From Rhodothermia bacterium (lineage in GTDB: Bacteria; Bacteroidota; Rhodothermia; Rhodothermales; JAAAOL01): a stretch of 64,000 bases of DNA. Below are positions 27,200 to 35,484 of this stretch, in pieces. Position 1 is the stretch's first letter. The number at the start of each line of letters is the position of its first letter. The stretch covers positions 60,108 to 124,107 of the forward strand of contig JAUIDY010000003.1 of assembly GCA_030428385.1 (NCBI GenBank), written 5' to 3'. The position numbers were made by a program, and so were the translations under genes. The notes beneath the pieces were generated by a model. That model was given only the letters and a program-made list of their open reading frames with translations. It had not been told where the DNA came from and made no database searches.

Positions 27200-28492
27200 C
27201 AAATTCGTTTTGGTCATAAGTCGTTCGCGGAGGCGATCCGGAAGACCCTGACCGGGGTTTCCAGGAGTGCGATAGGTGGACAGGGCGGTGGGCGCATCCA
27301 ACGCGTCAAGCATCGCCACGGCGGAGGCCGCCTGCCGATAGGCCTCCCGAAAAGGAACCCCTTGAAGGACCAATTCAAGCGCACGGGCTGTGGCAAAAAG
27401 CTCGGGTGAGGTTGCGTTCTGGAGGTTTTCAACGCGAAACGAAATGCCCGGAAGTACGTGGAGCATGGCATCCAATAGATCATGGATGAGCAGTGTGCTC
27501 CGCATCACTGCTTCTTTGGTAAGCTGCAAATCACGATGATAGCCCGAGGGCATATTTGCTGGAAGCGTCAGCAACACCTGCATCTCGGCGAGGAGGCGGT
27601 GGTAGGACGCGCGCGCCAGTTCCAGCACATCGGGGTTTTGTTTTTGGGGCATGATGCTGCTGCCTGTGCAGTATTCCGCAGGCAACGCTACAAAGCCAAA
27701 CTCGGCGGTATTAAACAACACCAGGTCTGACGCCAGCCGGTTGATGGTGGCGGCGACCTGCACCTGCGCATGAACCACTTCTAACTCCATTTTGCCACGC
27801 GAGAGTTGCACAGCGGCGACATGTGTTTGCACGTCACGGAAGCCTAGTCGTTGCGCCACCGCCTCACGCGGCAGGTCGAGGTGCGGTACCCCGTACCCAG
27901 CGGCGCTGCCCAACGGCGAGACGTTAATTTGGTGGATCGCGTGGGCGAGGGTGTCGAGGTCGGCAATCAGCAACTCGGCGTAGCCCAGCGCCCAGGCTCC
28001 GGCGGTGGTGGGCATGGCCCGTTGCATGTGCGTATAGCCGGGCATGAGCAGGTCGTCGTGTTGCTCACCGAGGTTGCAGAGGAGATGGGCGAGTTGGGTG
28101 GTCTGGGTGTGGGCACGGCGCAAGCCGTCGCGGAGGAACAGCCGGAGGGCAGTTAGCACCTGATCATTACGTGAGCGCCCGGTGTGGATTTTTTTGCCGA
28201 CGTCGCCCAGCTTTTCGGTGAGCCAGTGCTCGATGACGGTGTGGCAATCTTCGTCTTCGGGACGTACCTGAATCTCGCCCGCTTCGAATGCCACCAGCAG
28301 CGCGTCCAGCCCCTTTTCTACCTCGGCCAACTCTTCCGGCGTCAAAATGCCGATCTGAACCAATCCCCAGCCATGTGCCCGGGTGCCGTCCACGTCGTAG
28401 GGCAGTAGCAGGTTGTCCCATTTCCAGTCGTCGCCCACGGTAAATCGGGTCACCCAATCTTCGGCGCGAACGTCTTTTTCCCAGAGTTTCAT
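27194..28492 (-). CDS. argH: Argininosuccinate lyase
   Basis: This 432-aa ArgH catalyses the last step, argininosuccinate to arginine plus fumarate. It has the fumarase-superfamily signature GSSIMPQKQNPD, with the catalytic flexible loop, and TGRSRNDQ and YTHMQRAMPTT upstream. It is the promoter-distal gene of the arginine operon, 115 bp after argE. That gap holds an inverted repeat of the ACGTGAAACGTG family. Confidence 0.95.
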   Translation of the reverse strand: MKLWEKDVRAEDWVTRFTVGDDWKWDNLLLPYDVDGTRAHGWGLVQIGILTPEELAEVEKGLDALLVAFEAGEIQVRPEDEDCHTVIEHWLTEKLGDVGKKIHTGRSRNDQVLTALRLFLRDGLRRAHTQTTQLAHLLCNLGEQHDDLLMPGYTHMQRAMPTTAGAWALGYAELLIADLDTLAHAIHQINVSPLGSAAGYGVPHLDLPREAVAQRLGFRDVQTHVAAVQLSRGKMELEVVHAQVQVAATINRLASDLVLFNTAEFGFVALPAEYCTGSSIMPQKQNPDVLELARASYHRLLAEMQVLLTLPANMPSGYHRDLQLTKEAVMRSTLLIHDLLDAMLHVLPGISFRVENLQNATSPELFATARALELVLQGVPFREAYRQAASAVAMLDALDAPTALSTYRTPGNPGQGLPDRLRERLMTKTNLL

Positions 28493-28550
28493 GGTGTTGG
28501 TGGTAGTTGGAAAGGTAGGTGGGCGAGGTGGTACTGTAAGCGGGGTAAAA

Positions 28551-28612
28551 CATGAAACGTGAAACGTGGACTTGTTTCCAAACGATGATTTCGGTCACGC
28601 TCACGTTTTACG
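28551..28612. repeat. Second ACGTGAAACGTG-family inverted repeat
   Basis: Arms at 28551-28568 (CATGAAACGTGAAACGTG) and 28596-28612 (complementary with three differences) flank a 27-nt spacer, between the argE stop and the argH start. The left arm shares most of its sequence with the arms at 7057-7204. The right arm overlaps the very end of argE. Confidence 0.55.
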
Positions 28613-29675
28613 AAAAATAAGCCTGCACAATGCCTTTATACGTCGAAACAGCCTCTACCACGTCAGTCAGCGCAATATGCTCGTTGGCGGTGTGAGAGCG
28701 CTCGCTGTGGCCGGGGCCGAGTTTGACCGTAGGTACATCGCTGAGGAACATCCAGTCTGAAGCCGTGGGGGAGCCAAAAGGAGCGGCGTCGGGGATGGCG
28801 CGAAGGCACGCTTGCACAATACGTTCGTTGGTTTCCGTAGCAACAGGCACGATGCGTTTGCTGTGGACGACCACGTTCGACTCTAGCAAATCAGAGATTT
28901 CGGCGATCAGTTCCTCATGGGTGTACGCGGGTGTTGAGCGGATGTCGGTGTAAAAAACACAGCGGTCGGGGATGACGTTGCGGGCAGTGCCGCCTTCGAT
29001 GGTGGTGACGGCGAGGGTGGGGTTGCCCAGGAACGGATCTTCTCGGTCGAAGGTGTGGGTGTCCAGCCGTTGGATGTCGCGCATGGCCCGTAGGATGGCG
29101 TTGTCGCCGAGGTGGGCGCGAGCGGCGTGGGAAGTGGTGCCGTGGGCTTCGATGCGCAAAATGAGCAGCCCCTTTTGTGCGACACACGGCTGCAGCGCGG
29201 TGGGCTCGCCCACGATGGCAGCATGAATCGCGGGCAGGTGCGGACGCAGGTCGTCGAGGCCATTGTACGGGCCGCCGGTTTCCTCGCAGGCGGTGAGGGC
29301 AACCATCAGTTTGCCGTTTGGCGGCGTCCAGCCTTCGGCGGCGAGTTCAAGCAAGGCCGTGGTCATAGACGCGCCGCAGGCTTTGGCATCCACGGTGCCA
29401 CGCCCGTACAACTGCCCGTCCACTTCGGTGGGCGCGAAGGGTTCGTAAGGGTGGTCCGCCGAGGGGGGGACGACATCAAGGTGCGAGTTGAGCAGTAGGC
29501 AGTCCGGGCCGTCGCCGATCCAGAAGTAGACGTTGTTGTCGTGTCGCCCCACGGAAACGCCCGGTTGCTGCACGTACGCTTCTACAAAATCAGCGATGGC
29601 GGCTTCTTCGTTGCTCAGCGATGGAAACCGCACGAGGTCTTTGAGCAAGGAGATAACAGCAGGTTGATCGGACAT
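28608..29675 (-). CDS. argE: M20-family N-acylornithine/citrulline deacylase (ArgE/DapE-like)
   Basis: This 355-aa protein starts at the ATG at 29675 (MSDQPAV); the frame continues to 29702. It has metallopeptidase family M20 motifs: LNSHLDVVPP (metal His, Asp), GRGTVDAKACG (bridging Asp), and CEETGG (catalytic Glu and metal Glu). Within an operon that carries an acylornithine transcarbamylase, the expected role is to remove the acyl group from acylcitrulline (or acylornithine). DapE or carboxypeptidase activity is possible by sequence alone; the context favours arginine synthesis. Confidence 0.85.
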   Translation of the reverse strand: MSDQPAVISLLKDLVRFPSLSNEEAAIADFVEAYVQQPGVSVGRHDNNVYFWIGDGPDCLLLNSHLDVVPPSADHPYEPFAPTEVDGQLYGRGTVDAKACGASMTTALLELAAEGWTPPNGKLMVALTACEETGGPYNGLDDLRPHLPAIHAAIVGEPTALQPCVAQKGLLILRIEAHGTTSHAARAHLGDNAILRAMRDIQRLDTHTFDREDPFLGNPTLAVTTIEGGTARNVIPDRCVFYTDIRSTPAYTHEELIAEISDLLESNVVVHSKRIVPVATETNERIVQACLRAIPDAAPFGSPTASDWMFLSDVPTVKLGPGHSERSHTANEHIALTDVVEAVSTYKGIVQAYFS

Positions 29676-29780
29676 AAAGGAGTGTGAGGTTTTGGCAAGC
29701 ACAAGACGTTCTTGGATAAGATCAATCGGCTCCTTTGTGGAGGGTGTCGCATAGCGACTGCGGCGTGAGTTTCACTGGGT

Positions 29781-29823
29781 GAATACACCCTCCGACCCTT
29801 CGGGCCACCTCCCTCAAGGGAGG
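29781..29823. repeat. Hairpin-rich REP-like spacer inside the arginine operon
   Basis: The argB-argE gap contains ACACCCTCCGACCCTTCGGGC followed by a perfect CCTCCCT/AGGGAGG palindrome. This pattern of successive short GC hairpins is typical of mobile intergenic repeats in many bacteria. It could stabilise the upstream transcript. Confidence 0.45.
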
Positions 29824-29842
29824 CGTTCGCGTGAGCCCTATA

Positions 29843-30616
29843 TCAAACAACGCGGGTGGCGCGGCGTAAGGCGGACAAATCATCGGGCGCGCAGATATAC
29901 ACCGCACCGATGCCGCTGTGGAGGGCGTCGAAGGCGACTTTCAGTTTCACGCGCATCCCGCTATGAATCCACCCGGCTTCAAGGCCCTCGGCGTAAGTGG
30001 TAGCGTCGCACGAAGCCATCAGCGTGTCAGGATCTTCAGCTACGCGGCGCAACCCCCCGCTTTCGGTGACCAGCAGCAGTTTTTCAGCGCCCAGCGCCTG
30101 TGCAATGCCCTGTGCTACGGTGTCGGCGTTGACGTTGTAAAGCTGCCCGCTCTCATCAATGCCCAGTGGGGCTACCACGGGTGTAAAACCGCCATCGAGC
30201 AGGGTGTGCAGCACCGAGGCATCCACCGAAACGATGTCGCCGACCCAGCCAAAATCCACCCGTTCGCCGTCGATATCCCACGGCGGGCGCTTGGTTACAT
30301 TGACGATGCCGCCATCTGCGCCGCACAGTCCCACGGCGTTGATCGCGAGCGCAGAAGCTTGGGCAACGAGTTTGCTGTTCAACGCTCCGCGCAGCGTCCA
30401 CTGCATGATTTCCAGATCGAGATCTCCCGTCACACGGCGGCCTTGCACAATCGTTGGTTCATGCCCCAGCCGACGCGCCATCGCGGTGGCCTGCGGACCG
30501 CCGCCATGCACCACAACAACCGGGCTGGTTCGTTGCACCTGTGCGACCGACGTCCAAAATGTTGCCAGCACATCGGCGTCGTTTACAAGCGCCCCGCCGA
30601 TTTTAATTACAATCAT
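29843..30616 (-). CDS. argB: Acetylglutamate (N-acylglutamate) kinase
   Basis: This 257-aa amino-acid-kinase-family ArgB phosphorylates the gamma-carboxyl of N-acylglutamate. The phosphate-binding KIGGA and the VVVVHGGGPQAT glycine-rich loop are present, as are the NVNADTVAQGIA and HSGMRVKLKVA segments. There is no extra N-terminal helix, the element that in other ArgBs supports hexamer formation and arginine feedback. Whether the substrate is acetyl- or succinylglutamate is not decided by sequence reading. It lies between argF' and argE. Confidence 0.92.
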   Translation of the reverse strand: MIVIKIGGALVNDADVLATFWTSVAQVQRTSPVVVVHGGGPQATAMARRLGHEPTIVQGRRVTGDLDLEIMQWTLRGALNSKLVAQASALAINAVGLCGADGGIVNVTKRPPWDIDGERVDFGWVGDIVSVDASVLHTLLDGGFTPVVAPLGIDESGQLYNVNADTVAQGIAQALGAEKLLLVTESGGLRRVAEDPDTLMASCDATTYAEGLEAGWIHSGMRVKLKVAFDALHSGIGAVYICAPDDLSALRRATRVV

Positions 30617-30654
30617 GGTTGAGGGAAGGGGGATGGGATGAGAGGGATGTGGAA

Positions 30655-31665
30655 CTACAGGTCCCAGATGTATTCAAGGATGGCTTTCTGGGCGTGGAGC
30701 CGGAATTCGGCTTGGAGCAGGTGGATGGCCTGCGGGCCGTCGAGCACGGCGTCGTCTACCACCACATTACGGCGCACGGGGAGGCAGTGCATAAAGACCC
30801 CGTTGTTCGTTGTGTTCATGCGGCGGGCGGTGATGCGCCAATCGACGAGTTGCTGGCGGAGGGTGGCTTCTTGGTCGGGATCGGTATACACCATCGGGCC
30901 GCCCCAGGCTTTGGCGTAGATCACGTCGGCGTCCTTACTGGCAGCATCGAGGTTGTTGGTTTCGGTCACCGATGTGCCATATTGGGCGGCGTACGTGCGG
31001 GCCTGTGCCATTACGCCGTCATCCAGCGCGTGCGAGTCGGGACGGGCGACGGTGACGTTCATGCCCAGCCGTGTCGCCATCAGCAACGCGGAATTTGGAA
31101 CCGCCATTGGGAGCGGCTTCGGGTGATGCGCCCAACTGAGAACAAACTTTTTGCCTTTTACGTCGCCGTCAAAATGCGTGGCGAGGGTGGCAGCGTCGGC
31201 GAGGGCCTGGCACGGATGCCCAAAGGCCGATTCGAGGTTGACAACAGGCACCCCCGACGCGTCGGCGAACGTGTGCAGCAGCAGCTCGGATTGATCCTGC
31301 GCGTAGTCTGTCATGGACGCAAAGACGCGCACGCCCATGGCATCATAGTAGCGCGATAGCACCCCGACGGCTTCCTGAATATGCTCCGCCTCCAGCCCGT
31401 TCATCACGGTGCCGTGTGGGCCCCAGGCGAATGACCATGTGCCCTGCCCCGGCGTTAGCGTGGTGGCGTGCGCACCGAGTTGGGCGGCGGCCAACTCCAT
31501 CGACGTGCGGGTACGGAGCGAAGGGTTAAAAAACAGCAGCGCGATGCTTTTGCCACGGGCGGCGTCCGTCCAGGTTTTGCCTGCCCGGTGGTGCCGCAGC
31601 GCGCCGTACAGTTGCTGCTGCCACGTGGCGTCGTCAATCAGTTGCCAGTCGAGGAGGTGAGGCAT
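30655..31665 (-). CDS. argF': N-acetyl- or N-succinylornithine carbamoyltransferase
   Basis: This 336-aa transcarbamylase has the carbamoyl-phosphate site FFNPSLRTRTS, then HPCQALAD and a late FMHCLPVRRNVVVDD. The HCLP(V/L)RRN wording belongs to the acylornithine branch (acetylornithine transcarbamylase of Xanthomonas, succinylornithine transcarbamylase of Bacteroides). It is not ordinary ornithine transcarbamylase, which reads HCLPA or HCLPxxx with different flanks. The reaction makes acylcitrulline. The linked M20 deacylase would then release citrulline for ArgG. I cannot place the residue that separates acetyl from succinyl specificity. Confidence 0.9.
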   Translation of the reverse strand: MPHLLDWQLIDDATWQQQLYGALRHHRAGKTWTDAARGKSIALLFFNPSLRTRTSMELAAAQLGAHATTLTPGQGTWSFAWGPHGTVMNGLEAEHIQEAVGVLSRYYDAMGVRVFASMTDYAQDQSELLLHTFADASGVPVVNLESAFGHPCQALADAATLATHFDGDVKGKKFVLSWAHHPKPLPMAVPNSALLMATRLGMNVTVARPDSHALDDGVMAQARTYAAQYGTSVTETNNLDAASKDADVIYAKAWGGPMVYTDPDQEATLRQQLVDWRITARRMNTTNNGVFMHCLPVRRNVVVDDAVLDGPQAIHLLQAEFRLHAQKAILEYIWDL

Positions 31666-31708
31666 GGAGTGGGAAGGGAAAAGAGGAAGGTGGGAAGAGG
31701 GTTCGCTG

Positions 31709-32890
31709 TTAGCTTTCAGCGAGTTGGGCGGTCATCACGGCCTCGAAGGCGTCGGCAAACTGAGCGATGGCTTCGTCCGGCGTGTTGATGGGCGGCATCA
31801 GGCGGATGACATTGGGGTTGCCTGAGCTACCGGCGAGGACGCCGCGTTCGCGGAGAGCCGAAAGCACGGGTTTGGCGGGGCCGTCCAGTTCTAATCCGAT
31901 GAGACAGCCTTTTCCGCGAATGCCTTTGACGAACGGTCCCACGGCTTCAGCGATGGTCTCGAAGATTGCCGGGGCGCGGTCCATCAGGTTGTCCGCCACG
32001 ATGGTGTCGAGGGTAGCTTTGAGGGCGGCCATCGCCAACATGCCGCCGCCAAACGTGGAGCCCTGATCACCATTCTTAACGGTTGTGGCGATGGCGTCGG
32101 AGGCAAGCACGGCCCCAATCGGCACGCCCGATCCGAGGCTTTTGGCGAGCGAGATCAGGTCGGGCTTCATGCCCAGTTGGTCGCAGATCGAAAACGTGCC
32201 GGTACGGCCAACGCCGGTTTGCACTTCGTCAAAGATGAGCTTCACGTCATGCTTGTCACACAGTGCCCGCAGGCCCTGGAAGTAGCTGGGCGGGGCTTCG
32301 GTGACCCCTGCCATGCTCTGGATCGGCTCGATAATAAGCGCCCCGATGTTGCTATTCTTGGTCAGCACGGCCTCCACGGCTTCGAGGTTGCCGAACGGCA
32401 CAAACCGGGTCTTGGGAAGCACCGCCGCGTAGGGTGCGCGGTACTTCGGGTTATGCGTAGCCGCGAGGCTGCCGAGCGTACGACCGTGAAAGCCGCCTTC
32501 CATCGCGAGGACGCCGGGTTTGCCGCTGGTGGTGCGGGCGAGCTTAAGGGCGGTTTCGTTGGCTTCGGCACCGCTGTTGCAAAAGAACACATGGCCCAGT
32601 CCTTCCGGTGCGAGGTCGGTGAGGGCCTTGGCAGCGGCAGCGCGGATGGGGCTGTAGACGGCGTTGGAGTAAAAAATCAGTTCGGCCGCTTGTTGCTGGA
32701 TGGCCTGCACAACGGGCGGCGGGCAGTGCCCGAGCAGGGCCACACAGTGTCCGCCGTAAAAGTCGAGGTAGGCGTTGCCTTCGGCGTCCCACACCGTGCA
32801 GCCTTCGCCGCGCGCCAGCGCGATAGGCATCTTGGCGTAGGTGGGAAGCTGAACGGCGTCTTCAAGCTGGATGGTAGCGTCGGTGTTCAT
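31709..32890 (-). CDS. argD: Acetylornithine aminotransferase family protein
   Basis: This 393-aa class-III PLP aminotransferase converts acylglutamate semialdehyde to acylornithine. Features are FCNSGAEANETALKLAR, GGFHGRT, the FDEVQTGVGRTG motif and the PLP lysine in ISLAKSLGSGVPIGAV. The length is normal. It lies between argC (35 bp upstream) and argF' (43 bp downstream), in the expected pathway order. Confidence 0.93.
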   Translation of the reverse strand: MNTDATIQLEDAVQLPTYAKMPIALARGEGCTVWDAEGNAYLDFYGGHCVALLGHCPPPVVQAIQQQAAELIFYSNAVYSPIRAAAAKALTDLAPEGLGHVFFCNSGAEANETALKLARTTSGKPGVLAMEGGFHGRTLGSLAATHNPKYRAPYAAVLPKTRFVPFGNLEAVEAVLTKNSNIGALIIEPIQSMAGVTEAPPSYFQGLRALCDKHDVKLIFDEVQTGVGRTGTFSICDQLGMKPDLISLAKSLGSGVPIGAVLASDAIATTVKNGDQGSTFGGGMLAMAALKATLDTIVADNLMDRAPAIFETIAEAVGPFVKGIRGKGCLIGLELDGPAKPVLSALRERGVLAGSSGNPNVIRLMPPINTPDEAIAQFADAFEAVMTAQLAES

Positions 32891-32925
32891 ACGGATTAAG
32901 GCAGGGGTTCAGAGGGGCCGCACGT

Positions 32926-33951
32926 TTAGTGCGCCGGAACATATCCGTGAGGAAGTAGGCCTGCCGTTTCGGGCAAGCCTAGCACGAGGTTTAGGTTTTG
33001 GATGGCCTGGCTCGCCGCGCCTTTGAGCAGGTTGTCAAGCGCAAAACCAACGACCAACTGCTGTCCCTTCAATGTGAGCCCAAGGTCGCAAAACGGGGTG
33101 TTGACGGCCGTCCGCAGTTCGGGAAGTTGATGGCCCCAGACGCGCACGCAGGCGGCGTCAGCGTAGGCGGCTTCGTACCACGACGTCACCGTTTCCAGCG
33201 ACACCGATTCGGGCAGCGTGACGTGAGCCGTGCCCCAGATGCCGCGTGTCCACGGCCCAGAAACGGGCACAAACGCCACCTCGGCATGCGGACCGAGGAC
33301 GTTTTTCACTTCGGGCAGGTGCTGATGGGCGAGCACTTTGTAGGCCCGCACGTTGCCGTCGCGGGTGGGGAAGTGGGTGGTGGGTTTGGGGCGGGTGCCG
33401 GATCCTGAAGCACCCGTTAAGGCCGTCACGGTGGCACGCAGCGTGTCCAGGTGCTGTGCCAGCGGCCACAGCGACAGGCTCAGGCCTGTGGCAAAACAGC
33501 CGGGGTTGGCGATGTATTTGGTAGCGTACGGCGCGTTTTTTTCGGGGAGGCCGTACACAAACTGATCGAGCAACTCCGGGGCAGGATGGTCGAACTTGAA
33601 CCACTTCGGATACAACGACGCATCACCAAAACGGAAGTCGGCGCTCAGGTCTACGATGACGCCCGAGTAGCCTGCTTCCAACAGGTTGCGTACGGCGCGG
33701 GCACCTTGCCCATGCTCTGCCGCCAGCAACACCGCGTCGATGGAGGACGGATCGATGGATTCGCTGAAGACGAGATCGGTTTGCCCGCGCAAGTGCGGAT
33801 GGGCGGTCCAAACAGGCTGTCCGGCAAACGTGCGGCTCGTGACAGCAACGAGGTTTACCAACGGATGCGCTGAAAGCAACCGGATGATTTCGCCTCCGGC
33901 ATAGCCCGCCCCATGCAAAAGGGCGACGTTGGGGATGGTTTCGAGGGTCAT
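32926..33951 (-). CDS. argC: N-acyl-gamma-glutamyl-phosphate reductase
   Basis: This 341-aa ArgC is the NADP-dependent reductase acting between ArgB and ArgD. The N-terminal Rossmann segment has LLHGAGYAGGEIIRLLSAHP, and the active-site cysteine is in IANPGCFATG. The C-terminal SG(P/S)WTRG-like segment and catalytic His region are present. It begins 30 bp after argG. Confidence 0.95.
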   Translation of the reverse strand: MTLETIPNVALLHGAGYAGGEIIRLLSAHPLVNLVAVTSRTFAGQPVWTAHPHLRGQTDLVFSESIDPSSIDAVLLAAEHGQGARAVRNLLEAGYSGVIVDLSADFRFGDASLYPKWFKFDHPAPELLDQFVYGLPEKNAPYATKYIANPGCFATGLSLSLWPLAQHLDTLRATVTALTGASGSGTRPKPTTHFPTRDGNVRAYKVLAHQHLPEVKNVLGPHAEVAFVPVSGPWTRGIWGTAHVTLPESVSLETVTSWYEAAYADAACVRVWGHQLPELRTAVNTPFCDLGLTLKGQQLVVGFALDNLLKGAASQAIQNLNLVLGLPETAGLLPHGYVPAH

Positions 33952-33981
33952 TTCTTTAACGTCGGATCCAAAAAAATTAGA

Positions 33982-35172
33982 TTAGCCGCGTGCTTTTCTG
34001 GCGAGCACGCCTTGCAACCCGGCAAGGCGGGTGAAGCCGCGCGCGTCGCGGCCACTCCATAGCGCATTTTCTTCGCCGTAGGTGGCGATGCCGGTGTTGA
34101 ACAGGGAGTAGCGGCTGTCGGCCCCCAGCACGTCGATGTGGCCTTTGAACAAGCGCACGGTGACCGTGCCGTCCACCACCTGCTGCGACGAGTCGAGGAA
34201 TGCTTCGATGTCGCGCATCACCGGATCGAAGAACTGCCCTTCGTGGAGCAACATGCCGTAGAAGTCGGCGAGGTGGCTTTTTTGCACCTGCTGCCACTTC
34301 GAAAGCACCAGCTTTTCCAGTTCGCGGTGTGCCGTGATTAGGATTAGTGCTGCCGGTGCTTCAAACCCAACCCGCCCCTTGATGCCGAGGATGGTGTCGC
34401 CGACGTGGATGGCACGTCCCACGCCGTGCTGCCCGCCCAGCGCGTTTAACTTCTCGATCAACGTCACCGGATCGAAGGCTTCCGCATCGAGGGCAACGGG
34501 CAGTCCTTTTTCGAAGGTCAGGATGAGGTCGAGTGGGCTGTCCGGAGCGTCGGCAGGGGAAGTGGTGTAGGGGTAGGCGTCGTCGGGGAGGGGCTGGGTG
34601 GTGGTATGTGTTTCCGTGCCCCCAATCGTTGTGCCCCACAGGCCCCGGTTGATGGAATACGCGGTGGTTTTGGCAGCGACCTCAAAGCCCCTTTCTTGCA
34701 GGAAGTCTGTGGTGAACTGGCGCGAGAAGCCTTCGTCGCGGATCGGGGTGATGATCTCCAGGTCGGGCGCGAGGGCGTGCAGCGCCACATCGAAGCGCAC
34801 TTGGTCGTTGCCTGCCCCGGTGGAGCCGTGGGCGATGGCGGTGGCCCCTACTTCGCGGGCGATGTCCACGACCTTGCGGGCCTGCACCGTGCGTTCGGTG
34901 CCCACGCACAGCGGATATACGCTGCCCCGGAGCACGTTGCCTTTAATCAGATAGCTCAGGTGGTCGTCGAACAGGTCTTTTTTCCCGTCGATGAGGTAGT
35001 GGCCTTTGGCACCCAGCGCCAGCGCCTTGGCCTCAAGCGGCTCGGCGTCGCCTTCGTCCAGGCCGCCCGTGTCAACGGTGACGGTGTAGATTTCTTTTCC
35101 CGTTTGTTCTTTGAGGTATGGGACACAAAAAGACGTATCGAGGCCGCCGCTAAAGGCGAGGACAATGGACAT
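33982..35172 (-). CDS. argG: Argininosuccinate synthase
   Basis: This 396-aa ArgG condenses citrulline and aspartate using ATP. It starts at the ATG at 35172 (MSIVLAFSGGLDTSF); the longer frame to 35211 would run into the leader hairpin. The ATP-pyrophosphatase P-loop SGGLDTSF and the STGAGNDQVRFD segment are diagnostic. It is the first gene of the operon and lies directly behind an attenuator-like leader. Confidence 0.96.
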   Translation of the reverse strand: MSIVLAFSGGLDTSFCVPYLKEQTGKEIYTVTVDTGGLDEGDAEPLEAKALALGAKGHYLIDGKKDLFDDHLSYLIKGNVLRGSVYPLCVGTERTVQARKVVDIAREVGATAIAHGSTGAGNDQVRFDVALHALAPDLEIITPIRDEGFSRQFTTDFLQERGFEVAAKTTAYSINRGLWGTTIGGTETHTTTQPLPDDAYPYTTSPADAPDSPLDLILTFEKGLPVALDAEAFDPVTLIEKLNALGGQHGVGRAIHVGDTILGIKGRVGFEAPAALILITAHRELEKLVLSKWQQVQKSHLADFYGMLLHEGQFFDPVMRDIEAFLDSSQQVVDGTVTVRLFKGHIDVLGADSRYSLFNTGIATYGEENALWSGRDARGFTRLAGLQGVLARKARG

Positions 35173-35214
35173 GATGAAGCGAAAACGTAGGTGGTGAAGC
35201 GGGTGAAACACACA

Positions 35215-35247
35215 AAAAGCGCCGACCCAAGGTGGATCCGCGCTTTT
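35215..35247 (-). terminator. Terminator/attenuator hairpin in the argG leader
   Basis: Read on the minus strand, AAAAGCGC pairs with GCGCTTTT (8 bp). After one G/G mismatch, five further pairs (GATCC with GGGTC) close a five-base loop. A U-rich tail follows (TTTTTGTGTGTTT). It ends about 42 nt before the argG start, inside the transcript leader rather than after a gene. That is why an attenuator reading is preferred to a plain terminator. Confidence 0.7.
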
Positions 35248-35318
35248 CTATGAGCAGTAGGTATGATCTCGGTTAGGCCATGCCTACATCGCCTGCAGCG
35301 ACGCATTCTCCACCTGGG
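35226..35318 (-). promoter_or_regulatory. Alternative long-range pairing in argG leader (candidate antiterminator)
   Basis: CCCAGGTGGA at 35318-35309, covering the leader ribosome-binding site, is complementary over ten pairs (one bulged base) to TCCACCTTGGG at 35236-35226, which is the upper half of the terminator hairpin. Another 9-bp hairpin (35257-35265 with 35279-35287, one G-U pair) lies between them. The two folds cannot form together. Confidence 0.55.
35249..35306 (-). CDS. Putative arginine-rich leader peptide (uORF) upstream of argG
   Basis: An ATG at 35306 is preceded by AGGTGGAG at suitable spacing, and opens with Met-Arg-Arg-Cys-Arg-Arg-Cys-Arg. Five of the first eight codons are Arg (CGT, CGC, AGG, CGA, AGG), three of them of kinds usually rare in GC-rich genomes. 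The frame has no stop before the terminator hairpin; it runs into argG in another frame and ends only at 34956. The end given here is nominal: it marks the segment upstream of the hairpin. That differs from classical attenuator peptides and limits confidence. Confidence 0.5.
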
Positions 35319-35345
35319 CGTATCGGGTGATACGTCGGCGACGTC
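35319..35345. promoter_or_regulatory. Two short perfect hairpins early in the arg leader
   Basis: CGTATC-GGGT-GATACG (6-bp stem, tetraloop) and an overlapping ACGTC-GGC-GACGT lie between the promoter and the leader peptide ribosome-binding site, making the 5' leader highly structured. Confidence 0.5.
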
Positions 35346-35402
35346 GCACTACCGGGCGGAGAAATTGGGCGTTATGACAGGCGCGTTGTAGCATGAATGG
35401 GT

Positions 35403-35432
35403 ATAATACGCTACCTCAACGAGTAATGTCAA
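35403..35432 (-). promoter_or_regulatory. argGp: Promoter of the arginine operon
   Basis: On the minus strand TTGACA (35432-35427), an 18-bp spacer and TATTAT (35408-35403) form a near-consensus sigma-70 promoter pointing to argG. Transcription would begin near 35396, giving a leader of about 225 nt. The same -10 region read on the plus strand is TATAAT (35402-35407), which could serve fdhD, although no matching -35 is seen. Confidence 0.65.
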
Positions 35433-35484
35433 AGGAGAAATGTGAAGGCGTTTCAAAGAGCGCAGGGCCAGAATTTCCTTAAAC

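Noticed and set aside
35229..35243. AAGGTGGATCCGCG on the plus strand resembles a T-box antiterminator motif (consensus AGGGTGGtACCGCG)
   Set aside because: It faces fdhD, no stem I or specifier loop is visible upstream, and the same bases are better explained as part of the minus-strand argG leader hairpin.
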